Shown piece after piece: positions 36,426-45,800 of a stretch of 64,000 bases of DNA. The DNA comes from GCA-002726655 sp046582185 (GTDB lineage: Bacteria; Pseudomonadota; Gammaproteobacteria; Pseudomonadales; Azotimanducaceae). Below the pieces are notes generated by a model, which worked only from the letters and a program-made list of their open reading frames with translations, was not told the origin of the DNA and searched no databases. The position numbers and the translations under genes are program-made. The stretch is taken from contig JAYGEX010000032.1 of assembly GCA_046582185.1 (NCBI GenBank), positions 1-64,000 of the forward strand. The letters are read 5' to 3'. How positions within the stretch are numbered: the first letter of the stretch is position 1; every line of letters starts with the position of its first letter.

Positions 36426-37474
36426 GTTATTTGAATCCAGTATTTCGCCATCCTGATGCGAAAAAAAATAACCTTGGTTTGTACCGGGATGACTATGAGG
36501 GCGGCATGTCGACTCTATGTGCAGGCTGTGGCCATGATTCAATCACAGCAGCGATAATTGACGCATGTTTTAGCCTGCCCATCGAACCCCATCGCATCGC
36601 AAAGATTTCAGGCATCGGCTGTTCTTCGAAGACACCGTCCTACTTTCTTTCCCAGAGCCATGGCTTTAACTCAGTGCATGGTCGTATGCCGTCGGTTGCC
36701 ACAGGTGCCAACATCGCCAATCGTGACCTCGTGTATATCGGTGTATCAGGTGATGGCGATACCGCATCTATTGGTATGGGCCAATTTGCACATATAGTTC
36801 GCCGTAATGTGAACATGACTTATATAGTGGAGAACAATGGCTGTTACGGTTTAACCAAAGGCCAGGATTCGGCGACCATGAGTCAGGGTTCCTCTAACAA
36901 GAAAGGCGGTGTGAATCCATTCCAGGAAATAGATCTTGCATGCATTGCACTGCAGTTAGGTGCAACATTTGTTGCCCGATCTTTCTCTGGTGACAAGGCC
37001 CAGCTTGTGCCTTTGTTAAAAGCTGCAATGTGTCATAACGGATTTGCCTTTATTGACGTGATATCGCCTTGCGTCACATTCAATAATCATGGTGGGTCTA
37101 CTATGAGCTATTCACATCTTCGGGAAAACAAAGATGTGGTGAAAGTTGATTTCGTACCCATGCGCGAAGAAATACTGACTCACTATGATGAAGGCAAGAC
37201 TCAGGAAGTTTTGCTACATGACGGATCAATGATACGCCTGCACAAGAATGGCGGTGACGGCCATGATCTGGCAGATCGTCAGGCAGCGCTGCGTGCCATT
37301 GATGAACACAATCAGGAAGGGCGGGTGCTAACAGGTTTACTCTACGCTGAAAAAGATACGCCTGATTTGCATGAAATACTGCAAACGACGTCGCGTCCTT
37401 TGGGGCAGCTCACAGGCAAGGAGCTGTGCCCTGGCAGCAAGGTACTTGATAGTATCAATGCGGGCTTGAGGTGA
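36422..37474 (+). CDS. korB: 2-oxoacid:acceptor oxidoreductase, beta (TPP) subunit
   Basis: 350 residues with the TPP-binding and iron-sulfur residues of the beta subunit: STLCAGCGHDSI, GIGCSSKTP, then GVSGDGDTASIGMGQFAH with the GDG-x-N-type TPP/Mg motif and ENNGCYGLTKGQ. The product follows KorB closely. The three-gene operon (GltD-like, alpha, beta) contains a complete catalytic enzyme. It ends 14 bases from the convergent second permease. Confidence 0.92.
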   Translation: MSYLNPVFRHPDAKKNNLGLYRDDYEGGMSTLCAGCGHDSITAAIIDACFSLPIEPHRIAKISGIGCSSKTPSYFLSQSHGFNSVHGRMPSVATGANIANRDLVYIGVSGDGDTASIGMGQFAHIVRRNVNMTYIVENNGCYGLTKGQDSATMSQGSSNKKGGVNPFQEIDLACIALQLGATFVARSFSGDKAQLVPLLKAAMCHNGFAFIDVISPCVTFNNHGGSTMSYSHLRENKDVVKVDFVPMREEILTHYDEGKTQEVLLHDGSMIRLHKNGGDGHDLADRQAALRAIDEHNQEGRVLTGLLYAEKDTPDLHEILQTTSRPLGQLTGKELCPGSKVLDSINAGLR

Positions 37475-37487
37475 GTGGAAAAAGACT

Positions 37488-39968
37488 CTATTCATAGCGA
37501 AGGGCAAACACCGGATTAGACCGCGCGACCCTGATTACGTGCGATGCAATAGTGCCCCAGGCGAGCAATAAGGTAAGCGTCGCGGCAAGCGCAACGACAG
37601 CAATAAACCACGGTACAAGATCGATTCGGTTTATAAACCCGTCTAACCACTGGTTGAAGGCATACCAGCACAATGGCCACGCCAGTATATTGGCAATGAG
37701 TACTGGCTTTGAAAATTGCGTGAGCAACAACATAACTATTTCACGGGATGTCGCGCCCATCACCTTCCTGATGCCAATTTCCTTTGTCCTCCGGGTGATG
37801 GTAAATGATGCCAGCCCAAACAGACCCATACAGGCAATGAGAACGGCGAGACCAGAGAACATGGCCAGCAGTGTGCTTTGAATTTCCTCTTCGCGGTACT
37901 GCCGGGCGATATTTTCCTGAAGGTGGGTAATTCTTGATTGCGTCTTGGGTAACATCCGAAGCAGCAGATCTTCAATCTCGCGGTTTATATCTTCGAACTT
38001 TTTACCCTGATAGGTAACCAGCAAGGTTCGAATTTCTTCCGGAATAAACATGTAGATCTCGGCATCGAGCTCAGAGCGAGGTGAACCAAAATGAATATCA
38101 GGAACGACCCCGACGATGGTATTGACGATCTGGTTCTCTGCGCCGCGATAATAGACTTGCCCTACGGCATTGAGTGGTGATGAAAAGCCCAGTTTTCTGA
38201 CTGCGGTTTCGTTGATGACCACATTGATTGCCTGGGGAACTCGTGATTGAGGGTCACGGATAAAGATTGTGCGATCGTTGGGGTGAGCATTATCCAGCAG
38301 GCGACCGGCAATGGCTTCAACAGCAAACTGCGCGAAGAATTCGGGATAGATGGAGCGATAGAAAATGATAACCCTGTCATCAATTCCTGGCACCTTGAGG
38401 GACAAGCCGGTATTCCTGCCGTCTCCGGGGGTGAAGCTGGCGAGAGTCGCCTGGCTTATACCTGGAATCCGGGAGACTTCATCGCGTATGGCCTCTGCAG
38501 AGTTGCCTTCTTCCAACCTGAATAAACCCGCGACACTTAGAACGTTATCGTTGTCATAACCCATGTTTAGGGTTCGTGCGTAATCTGTCTGTATGTAGAT
38601 TAGTGCAGTCATGATGATGAGTACGGCGGAGATCGTAAATTGAAACAGTACCAGTAAGGCGCGAAGATTTGTGTTGCCTGCAACGCCTGATTTATTTGAT
38701 TGCAGTACCTGCGCCGGATACAAGCGAGACATAAGGTAGGCAGGGTGAAAGCCTGAGAGAATCCCAATCGTTAGCGTAAGCGATATGATGGAAAGCATGA
38801 TCACCGGGTCGGCTAACATTGAGGAGCTGAGCTGGCGCTCCGTGTAATTGCTAAACGACGGCAGGATTAATTCAATGATGACCAGGGCAAAGAAAAGCGC
38901 GATAAGGGATAACAGTACCGACTCAATCTCAAACTGTACAAACAGTTGACGGCGATTGGCGCCCATTACTTTTCGCAGGGCGACCTCTTTGGCTCTCAAG
39001 GTAGACGCCGCCGTTGCCAGATTCATAAAGTTTATGCAGGCAATCAACAACATCAAGAAGGCGATGCCGCTGAAGCTGTAAATTGTGCTTAGACTGCCAG
39101 GGGATTTCATATCAAACCGGACAGGGCTAAGCATATGAATATCCCGCACCGGCATAATGCGAGGTGTGAACAACTCACTTCCCTTAATGCCTACGAGTGC
39201 CTGTATTTCAGGTGGGAAATATCTATCCACCCAGTCGTTGATCCCATTGTTCAAGCCGGTGATGGAGCGGCCTTCCTTGAGTTTGATATAGACATTAAAC
39301 AAGAGACCGTTCCATCGAGTTAAATCCGACCGGCCATCAATGCTGGCTGCGTCAAAAACAAGCTGGCTGACTGGAACAAGCATATCGATATCTAGATGGG
39401 TATTGCCTGGCAGGGTTTCAATGACAGCGGCGACTTTCATTTCCCGCTCAATGGTCTCGTTAACGATTAAGGTTCGCCCTGTCCAGGGACTTTGGCCTAG
39501 ATGTTTAATGGCCATCTCTTCGGTGAGGACTATCGACAAGGGGTCATCCAGTGCACCTTCGAGCGCGCCTTCGATCACTGGGAAATCAAACATGGTTAGG
39601 AATTCAGGATCGACGGTAGCAAAGGTCTCCAAGGTGGAGCTGTCGCCTTTTATGATAGTCCCGCCTCGCAGCTGCAGCCTTGCGACAGATTCAATTTCTT
39701 CAAAATCCCCGGGCAAGAGATCATAAGTGGCGCCAAAGAAGGCCGGAGATTCGTTTGTATCCTGGCCGGGGATATGGGCGCTAGCTTCTATGCGATACAG
39801 GCGATCGATATCTCTATATTGCATATCATAGCTAAATTCATGCTGCACAAAGAGAATAATCAGGGTGCAGGCGGCGAGGCCAATGGCGAGACCACTGACA
39901 TTGATCGCAGTGAACAGCTTCTGACGTTTTAGGCTGCGAAGGGAGGAAATCAGATAATTGGAAAACAT
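37488..39968 (-). CDS. Second FtsX/MacB-type ABC permease
   Basis: 826 residues with the same layout as the permease at 29894-32326: an N-terminal helix (LFTAINVSGLAIGLAACTLIILF), a MacB-type periplasmic domain containing DDPLSIVLTEEMAIKHLGQ, three helices, a second periplasmic domain, and a final block with RRTKEIGIRKVMGATSREIV, ending VFALRYE. There is no ATPase gene next to it on this strand, so it may use the ATPase encoded at 29131-29820 and the same adaptor. No sigma-54 promoter or TGTTC dyad was seen upstream of it. Confidence 0.9.
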   Translation of the reverse strand: MFSNYLISSLRSLKRQKLFTAINVSGLAIGLAACTLIILFVQHEFSYDMQYRDIDRLYRIEASAHIPGQDTNESPAFFGATYDLLPGDFEEIESVARLQLRGGTIIKGDSSTLETFATVDPEFLTMFDFPVIEGALEGALDDPLSIVLTEEMAIKHLGQSPWTGRTLIVNETIEREMKVAAVIETLPGNTHLDIDMLVPVSQLVFDAASIDGRSDLTRWNGLLFNVYIKLKEGRSITGLNNGINDWVDRYFPPEIQALVGIKGSELFTPRIMPVRDIHMLSPVRFDMKSPGSLSTIYSFSGIAFLMLLIACINFMNLATAASTLRAKEVALRKVMGANRRQLFVQFEIESVLLSLIALFFALVIIELILPSFSNYTERQLSSSMLADPVIMLSIISLTLTIGILSGFHPAYLMSRLYPAQVLQSNKSGVAGNTNLRALLVLFQFTISAVLIIMTALIYIQTDYARTLNMGYDNDNVLSVAGLFRLEEGNSAEAIRDEVSRIPGISQATLASFTPGDGRNTGLSLKVPGIDDRVIIFYRSIYPEFFAQFAVEAIAGRLLDNAHPNDRTIFIRDPQSRVPQAINVVINETAVRKLGFSSPLNAVGQVYYRGAENQIVNTIVGVVPDIHFGSPRSELDAEIYMFIPEEIRTLLVTYQGKKFEDINREIEDLLLRMLPKTQSRITHLQENIARQYREEEIQSTLLAMFSGLAVLIACMGLFGLASFTITRRTKEIGIRKVMGATSREIVMLLLTQFSKPVLIANILAWPLCWYAFNQWLDGFINRIDLVPWFIAVVALAATLTLLLAWGTIASHVIRVARSNPVFALRYE

Positions 39969-40097
39969 GCGCTGCCTTCTGTTTTTCGACAGTATAGCGC
40001 CTGGACTAACTGAATTGGATCAAGCTGAGACAAAGCGAGCCGCAGCTGAGTTCATCCGACGGTACTGCAAAGGGCGCAGGGCTTGCTTCAGTATTGC

Positions 40098-40805
40098 CTA
40101 GAAATGAGAGATGATTTCGCCAACCTCAGCATTCTCGTCGATGATCAGGGTTACTTTCCTGTAGAGATGAATTTCACCCTCTATGATCGAGGATGCATCA
40201 ACGATGAGCTTTGGTAATTTGAAATTACCGGAGTTCCAGCTGTTTTTCTCGAAGATAATGTTTCCTTGAACACGGCTGCCCGCAGCCAGCTTGATATCGC
40301 CATTGACGGTTTCCAGATTGCCTTCAACCAGCGTGTTATTTAAGTGAATTGATCCATTCACAGTGGTGACATCATCGCCAATAGTTGAACCCTGTTGCAG
40401 GTCTATGCTGCCATTTATGGTTGCCACGTCCCGCCTGACCTTGAAGTTTTGCCCGGCCCTGATACTGCCATTGACGGTCTCAACGGATCGAACTGCTACA
40501 TTGTCTTCAATTCGAATTGAGACATTAACGGTTTCCACGTCATCTGCTTTACTGTCGTCTCGTAGAACGATGCCGCCGTTTACCGAGCTCACATCACCGA
40601 CAACAGACTTCTCGCCTACTTTAATATTGCCGAAGACTTTATCAATATCGTGAGCTCTGTTTCCATGGGAATCATTCTTGTGTGAATAGTCGTGGGAATG
40701 AACTTCGTGGGCACAGGCCACCTGGAGGAACAGGATCAGGAACAAACCCGCGCTCTTTAGTATTGATTTCGATGCCGTTTTTGTAGATACCATTACCTTG
40801 GACAT
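40098..40805 (-). CDS. Secreted beta-helix-like protein with six VNGSI repeats
   Basis: 235 residues from ATG 40805, chosen because GAGGG lies 6 bases upstream and it leads into a signal peptide (SILKSAGLFLILFLQVACA). The mature protein begins with a His-rich patch (six His between residues 33 and 52). It then has six repeats of 18-19 residues keyed on (S/T)-V-N-G-S-I at residues 73, 91, 109, 128, 147 and 165. A regular short period with small and hydrophobic residues is typical of right-handed beta-helices or bactofilin/DUF4097-like folds. The His patch suggests metal binding; this is inference. The function is unknown. It is divergent from the AraC-type gene. Confidence 0.7.
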   Translation of the reverse strand: MSKVMVSTKTASKSILKSAGLFLILFLQVACAHEVHSHDYSHKNDSHGNRAHDIDKVFGNIKVGEKSVVGDVSSVNGGIVLRDDSKADDVETVNVSIRIEDNVAVRSVETVNGSIRAGQNFKVRRDVATINGSIDLQQGSTIGDDVTTVNGSIHLNNTLVEGNLETVNGDIKLAAGSRVQGNIIFEKNSWNSGNFKLPKLIVDASSIIEGEIHLYRKVTLIIDENAEVGEIISHF

Positions 40806-40994
40806 TGCAGACCCTCTTAATAATAAGCCCATGGTATACATATGTCGTAGCTGGGTGGCAAAAGGTTTGTAAGCCCGGTAATTTCTTGTTTGTAAATTTA
40901 ACGCAGCATAAATGCAGAAATGCAGAGACCCCGCAAAGAGGGAAGTTGTAGTATCCGCGGCCATTTTTTCTAAAATTGCTTTGTGTCGAGCACC

Positions 40995-41846
40995 ATGGGA
41001 TTAGGTCAGATTCAAAGGCAGAGCAGCAGATCAAGCTGGATTTTTAATGCACCTGGCGTAGGTAATCGTATGGAAGCCTATTTCTCGGGCATTGGCTTCG
41101 CCCCGCATCGGCATGATACCTACGCTATTGCCATGACTCTGAGCGGCATTCAGAGCTTCAGCTATCGCGGTGCATCCAGGTATTCAGAGCCTGGGCATTG
41201 TGTGATCTTACATCCAAATGAAGTTCATGATGGCCAGGCAGGAACGGACTTGGGTTTTCGCTACCGGGTTGCATATATTGAGCCTGTAAAGATTCAAAGT
41301 GTGCTCGGCGGCAGGGCGCTTCCCTTCCTGGAGAATGGCGTCAGTAGTGATGCCATGTTGTATGAGGCGGTGCTTCGCCTGTTGGGTGAATACGGTCATG
41401 CCCTGAATGAGTTGGAATATGAAGATGCTGTATACGATATTGCACTTGCCTTGGAGAGACTGGGCCAGACATCAAGTGTCTCACTGACCCGGATTAAGCG
41501 TTTTGATTACAAGGCGGCAGAGATTGCGCGGCAATTCATCTGCGATCATCAGAGCCAATCGATTTCCCTGGATTGCTTGGAGCACATCACCGGCCGCGAC
41601 CGCTATAGGTTGTCCAGAGATTTCCGCGCACTCTTTGGAACGAGTCCCTATCGATATCTGCTTATGCGACGCCTGGAATCTGCGCGGGAAATGATGTTAC
41701 GGGGTCACAGTCAGACGGATATCGCCATTGCTTGCGATTTTGCGGACCAAAGCCATATGATCCGCCACTTTTGAAAGACCTATGGTATGACGCCTAATCA
41801 ATGGCTTGGGGCCTTGAGGACTGAGGCCGAGTCGACGATCGCGTAA
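40995..41846 (+). pseudogene. AraC-family regulator interrupted by an in-frame UGA
   Basis: An AraC-type regulator with an N-terminal cupin domain (FAPHRHDTYAIAMTLSG) and a C-terminal double helix-turn-helix (about residues 180-283). After DQSHMIRHF a TGA stop at 41772-41774 is followed in frame by KTYGMTPNQWLGALRTEAES and then TAA at 41844-41846. In the family HFxKxYGMTPxxW is continuous, and the stop takes the place of a residue that is normally Arg or Lys, so CGA or AGA changing to TGA is likely. As written, the protein lacks the end of the second HTH and should bind DNA poorly. A start at GTG 40983 is also possible. Confidence 0.7.
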
Positions 41847-41929
41847 ACAACTGTGGGCGAGAGCTACTGGATAGCTGCTCAAGCGCCGCTAAAGTACACA
41901 ATCGTTCTATCTTTGGGTAAAACCGGATC

Positions 41930-41935
41930 TATAAT
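41930..41935 (+). promoter_or_regulatory. Possible -10 box for the ABC/aminopeptidase operon
   Basis: TATAAT lies 70 bases upstream of the ATPase start. No convincing -35 is found at 16-18 bases, so this is only a weak candidate. Confidence 0.3.
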
Positions 41936-42004
41936 GCCGCTTTCTTCGAGGGTTCTTGCGCGCGTGCGATATTTCATTGTAAACAGCAATCACCAGGTGG
42001 ATAT

Positions 42005-42880
42005 ATGTTAGAAATTAGTGAGCTATCTAAAACCTACGACAATGGCATCAGAGCACTGGATAAAGTTACATTGTCCATTCCAACGGGCTTATATGGCTTG
42101 CTTGGGCCAAATGGCGCTGGAAAGTCCTCTTTGATGCGCACTATTGCCACGCTCCAGGATGCTGATGAGGGCACAATTACTTTCGATGGGATTGATGTGC
42201 TCGCCGATCCAATAGAGATCCGTCGGCGTTTGGGTTATCTGCCACAGAATTTCGGTGTTTATCCCAGAATTTCAGCGAATGATCTGCTCGATCATCTTGC
42301 CATGTTAAAAGGGCTCAACGATTCGAAGCAGCGAAAGGAGGCAGTTGAGGCGTTGCTTGCGCAGACCAATCTACTTCAACATCGCAAGCAGTCAGTGAGT
42401 GCATTTTCAGGTGGTATGCGGCAGCGCTTTGGCATTGCCCAGGCATTGCTCGGCGACCCTGATTTGCTCATCGTCGATGAGCCCACAAGTGGCCTTGATC
42501 CTGAAGAACGCAATCGTTTTCACAATCTGCTGGTGACTCTTAGCGAGAACAAGGTTGTGATTCTGTCGACCCATATTGTTGAAGATGTTTCGGAGCTGTG
42601 CCCAAGGATGGCGGTTATGTCCAATGGCAAAATCCTGTTGGAAGGCAATCCGGAGAGCTTGGTCGAACGGATTAATGACCAGATATGGTGCAAGACCGTA
42701 TCAGCCAGTGAAGTTGCCGGTATCGAAGATGAACTGCCTGTCATCTCGAAGCGACTGCGATCCGGGCGAACCATTATCCATGTCAAAGCGGATAACGCGC
42801 CGGAGGGTTTTGATTCTGCAGCTGCCGACCTGGAAGACGTGTATTTCTCTGCCTTGCTGACTGATCGATTAGCGGCATGA
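42005..42880 (+). CDS. ABC-2 type transporter ATPase
   Basis: 291 residues with Walker A LLGPNGAGKSSL, signature FSGGMRQRFGIAQA, Walker B LLIVDEPTSGLDPEE and the H-loop ILSTHIVEDV. Layout matches ATPases of ABC-2 exporters (NatA/CcmA-like). A Shine-Dalgarno AGGTGG lies just upstream of the ATG. The stop overlaps the next start by 4 bases (ATGA), so it is coupled to the aminopeptidase-fused permease. Confidence 0.93.
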   Translation: MLEISELSKTYDNGIRALDKVTLSIPTGLYGLLGPNGAGKSSLMRTIATLQDADEGTITFDGIDVLADPIEIRRRLGYLPQNFGVYPRISANDLLDHLAMLKGLNDSKQRKEAVEALLAQTNLLQHRKQSVSAFSGGMRQRFGIAQALLGDPDLLIVDEPTSGLDPEERNRFHNLLVTLSENKVVILSTHIVEDVSELCPRMAVMSNGKILLEGNPESLVERINDQIWCKTVSASEVAGIEDELPVISKRLRSGRTIIHVKADNAPEGFDSAAADLEDVYFSALLTDRLAA

Positions 42881-45800
42881 AAATGTTCACAAAAATGATT
42901 GGCTTTGAATGGCGATATTTCACGCGTCAGCCATCCTTTTATGTCCTGGCACTTATCTTCTTCACCATCCCATTCCTATTGATGAGTATCAATGATCTGG
43001 GTATGGGAGGTGGCAATATCCTGAAGAATGGCCCGTTCATCATTGGGCAGACGCTGGTGATCCTTGGCATCTTCTCCATGTTTCTGGTGGTGAATTTCGT
43101 CGCCAATACTGCCATTCGTGATGATGTCAGCGGTATGTCCGAGATTCTGTATTGCAAACCCATTGATCCTGTTAGTTATCAGCTGGGCAGATTCCTTGGC
43201 TCGTTTGCCATAGTCGTCGTCGTTTATTCGGCAGTACCCATTGGCCTGTTGGCTGGCAGTTTTATGCCATGGGTAAATGCGACACGGATAGGCCCCGTTA
43301 ACCTGGAACTCTATTGGACGTCATTTCTGTATATATCCATACCAACCCTGTTTGTGTTCTCGTGCATCTTCTATGCCCTGGCGGTGAGGCTAAGGTCCAT
43401 GATGGCGGTTTATCTCGCCGTTATTGCTGTGGTTGTCCTGTATGAAATCAGTGACAGCCTGTTTAATTCACCAGAAACTCGATCCATGGCTTCAATGCTG
43501 GATCCCTTTGCTGCCAGAACCTTCGCCGAGATCACTCGATATTGGACCGTCTACGAAAAGAATAATCTGGTGCTGAGCTTTGACGGTGTCTTATTAATCA
43601 ATCGCCTGATATGGATTGGCGTGGGTGTGCTGGTGATGTGGTTCTTTGGCGGTTTTGGGCGTTCGATGTCTTTGCGAGGCCAGCGCAGCACAAAAAAGAA
43701 AATTGATGCAAGCTCAGATTCTGCAGATCTTGCGGTAAACAAAGACGGGCTTTTCCACAAAGGTGTAACAGTGGCCAGTTGGAGTCAATTCAAGTCACGA
43801 ACTCTATTCGAACTCAAGCAGGTCATTCTGGACCCGGCATTCTTTATTCTCTGTGGCTTCATGTTTCTCCTGCTTGCTGGTGTGCTCTTTGAGCCCATGG
43901 GCATGTTTGGCTCAAGGTATCTGCCGCTAACTTACGCGATGGTCGAAGTGATCCGTGGTGCGATGGGGATGCTGAGCATGATCATCATCACTTATTACAG
44001 TGCTGAAGTTGTCTGGCGGGAGCGTAGCACGGGCATGGGAGATATTATTGACAGCATGCCTGTATCTAATCTGGTCTATTGGATGTCAAAGCTGGTGGCG
44101 GTTTGGACGATACTGGTATTGCTAATCCTGTTTGCCATTGCTGTTACTGTTTCGTTTCAACTCCTCTCTGGTTACCACAATATTGAACCTGGTCAGTACC
44201 TGATCAGTTTGGCCCTATTTGCTGCTTTGCCCTGGATGATGTTAACGGTTCTGGCATTCTTCTTTCAGGTGCTAAGCGCGAATAAATATGTGGGCATGGC
44301 GTTGTTCGTATTATTCATACTCTCCGGGCTGGCAATGGAAGGCCTCGGGCTTGGCCATAATATGCTTCGCTTTAGCAAGTCGCCCTCATTTATATACTCC
44401 GACATGAATGGTTATGGTACTTACCTCGTCCGCCACGGCTGGTACATGTTGTATTGGGGTAGTTTGTCGCTGGTCATGAGCATGATTGCCTATGCTTTGT
44501 GGCAGCGCGGTCCGCAACAGAAGCTGAGCAGTAACATTCAGAAGATCGGCTATCAATTGGGTCCGACGGGGAAGTGGACCCTCGCCGGATTTTTCACAAT
44601 CTTCGTATTGAGCGGAAGCTTCATTTATTACAATACCAGTATCTTAAATGAGTACCTGACTGAAGATCAATTGAATGAGCGACGCGCACAGTACGAGAAG
44701 AAGTACGCTGCTTGGATTGATGATGCAGTGCCGACGATTGTAGACATGGCTGTAACAATCGATATATATCCGCGACAGAGGAAAATTGTCGGTAGTGCCG
44801 AGCTTGTGCTGGTGAATCGTTCGCCGCATATTATAGAACGGTTTTTGGTTTCCACCCCTGGGTATACGCCCGCCCATATTAGTGTCGAGATCGAAGGCGG
44901 GCATCTGGGTAAGATTCATGAACAGCACCAGATTCGCTGGTTTGAATTTGATCGGCCCATGCTGCCCGGGGAATCACGTACCGGCCGATACGAAGTGGTT
45001 CGTCAACAGCTGGGCTTTGTGGATAAGGATGATGCAACCCTGATAGTGGAAAATGGCACATTTATCAACAGTGCTGAATTGTTTCCAAGGTTCGGCTATC
45101 AGCGTTCAGTTGAGCTGGTAGACATGGCAGATCGCGAAGAGTGGGATCTGCCAGCGGCCAGGCGAGCTTACAAACTTGAGGATACCCGATTCTACCAGCA
45201 GACTGTTTTTGGCCTTGAAAGCGGCTACCTTGAGTTCGAGGCCACAATATCAACGGCCACAGATCAAATTGCAATTGCCCCAGGTTATCTGCAAAAGGAG
45301 TGGGCTGAAGGCGGCCGCAGGTTTTTCCATTATAAGATGGATGCGCCAATAGAAAATTATTTTGCCATTATGTCGGGTCGATATGATGTATTGCGGTCTC
45401 GCTACAAAGGTATCGATATTGAGATATTTCACCACTCGGGGCACGCATACAATGTAGAGGTAATGCAGCAGGCCGTTAAAGATTCCATTGACTATTTCAG
45501 CGAAAACTTCGGACCTTACCAGCACTCACAGGCGAGGATTATTGAATTTCCTGGTTACAAGAGCTTTGCCCAGAGCTTTCCCAATACCATCGCCTACTCG
45601 GAACGGATTGGCTTTATCAATGATCTCAGCGATCCGGAGATCGTCAACTCGGTTTATTACGTGACTGCTCACGAGATGGCGCATCAATGGTGGGGTGGCC
45701 AGGTTAACGGCGCCAATGTGCAGGGAAGTACGATGATTGTAGAAACCCTGGCACAATACAGCGCCCTCATGGTGACCAGGGAAAAGTATGGGCAGGCGAT

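Noticed and set aside
37488..40097. Same TGTTC dyad or sigma-54 promoter upstream of the second permease
   Set aside because: I read 39969-40097 in both directions and found only a weak CTGT/ACAG pair and no TGGCA-N-TTGC match.
41772..41774. The UGA in the AraC-type gene as a second selenocysteine codon
   Set aside because: The site is in a DNA-binding helix where the family has Arg or Lys, not Cys, and no convincing hairpin follows within the normal distance.
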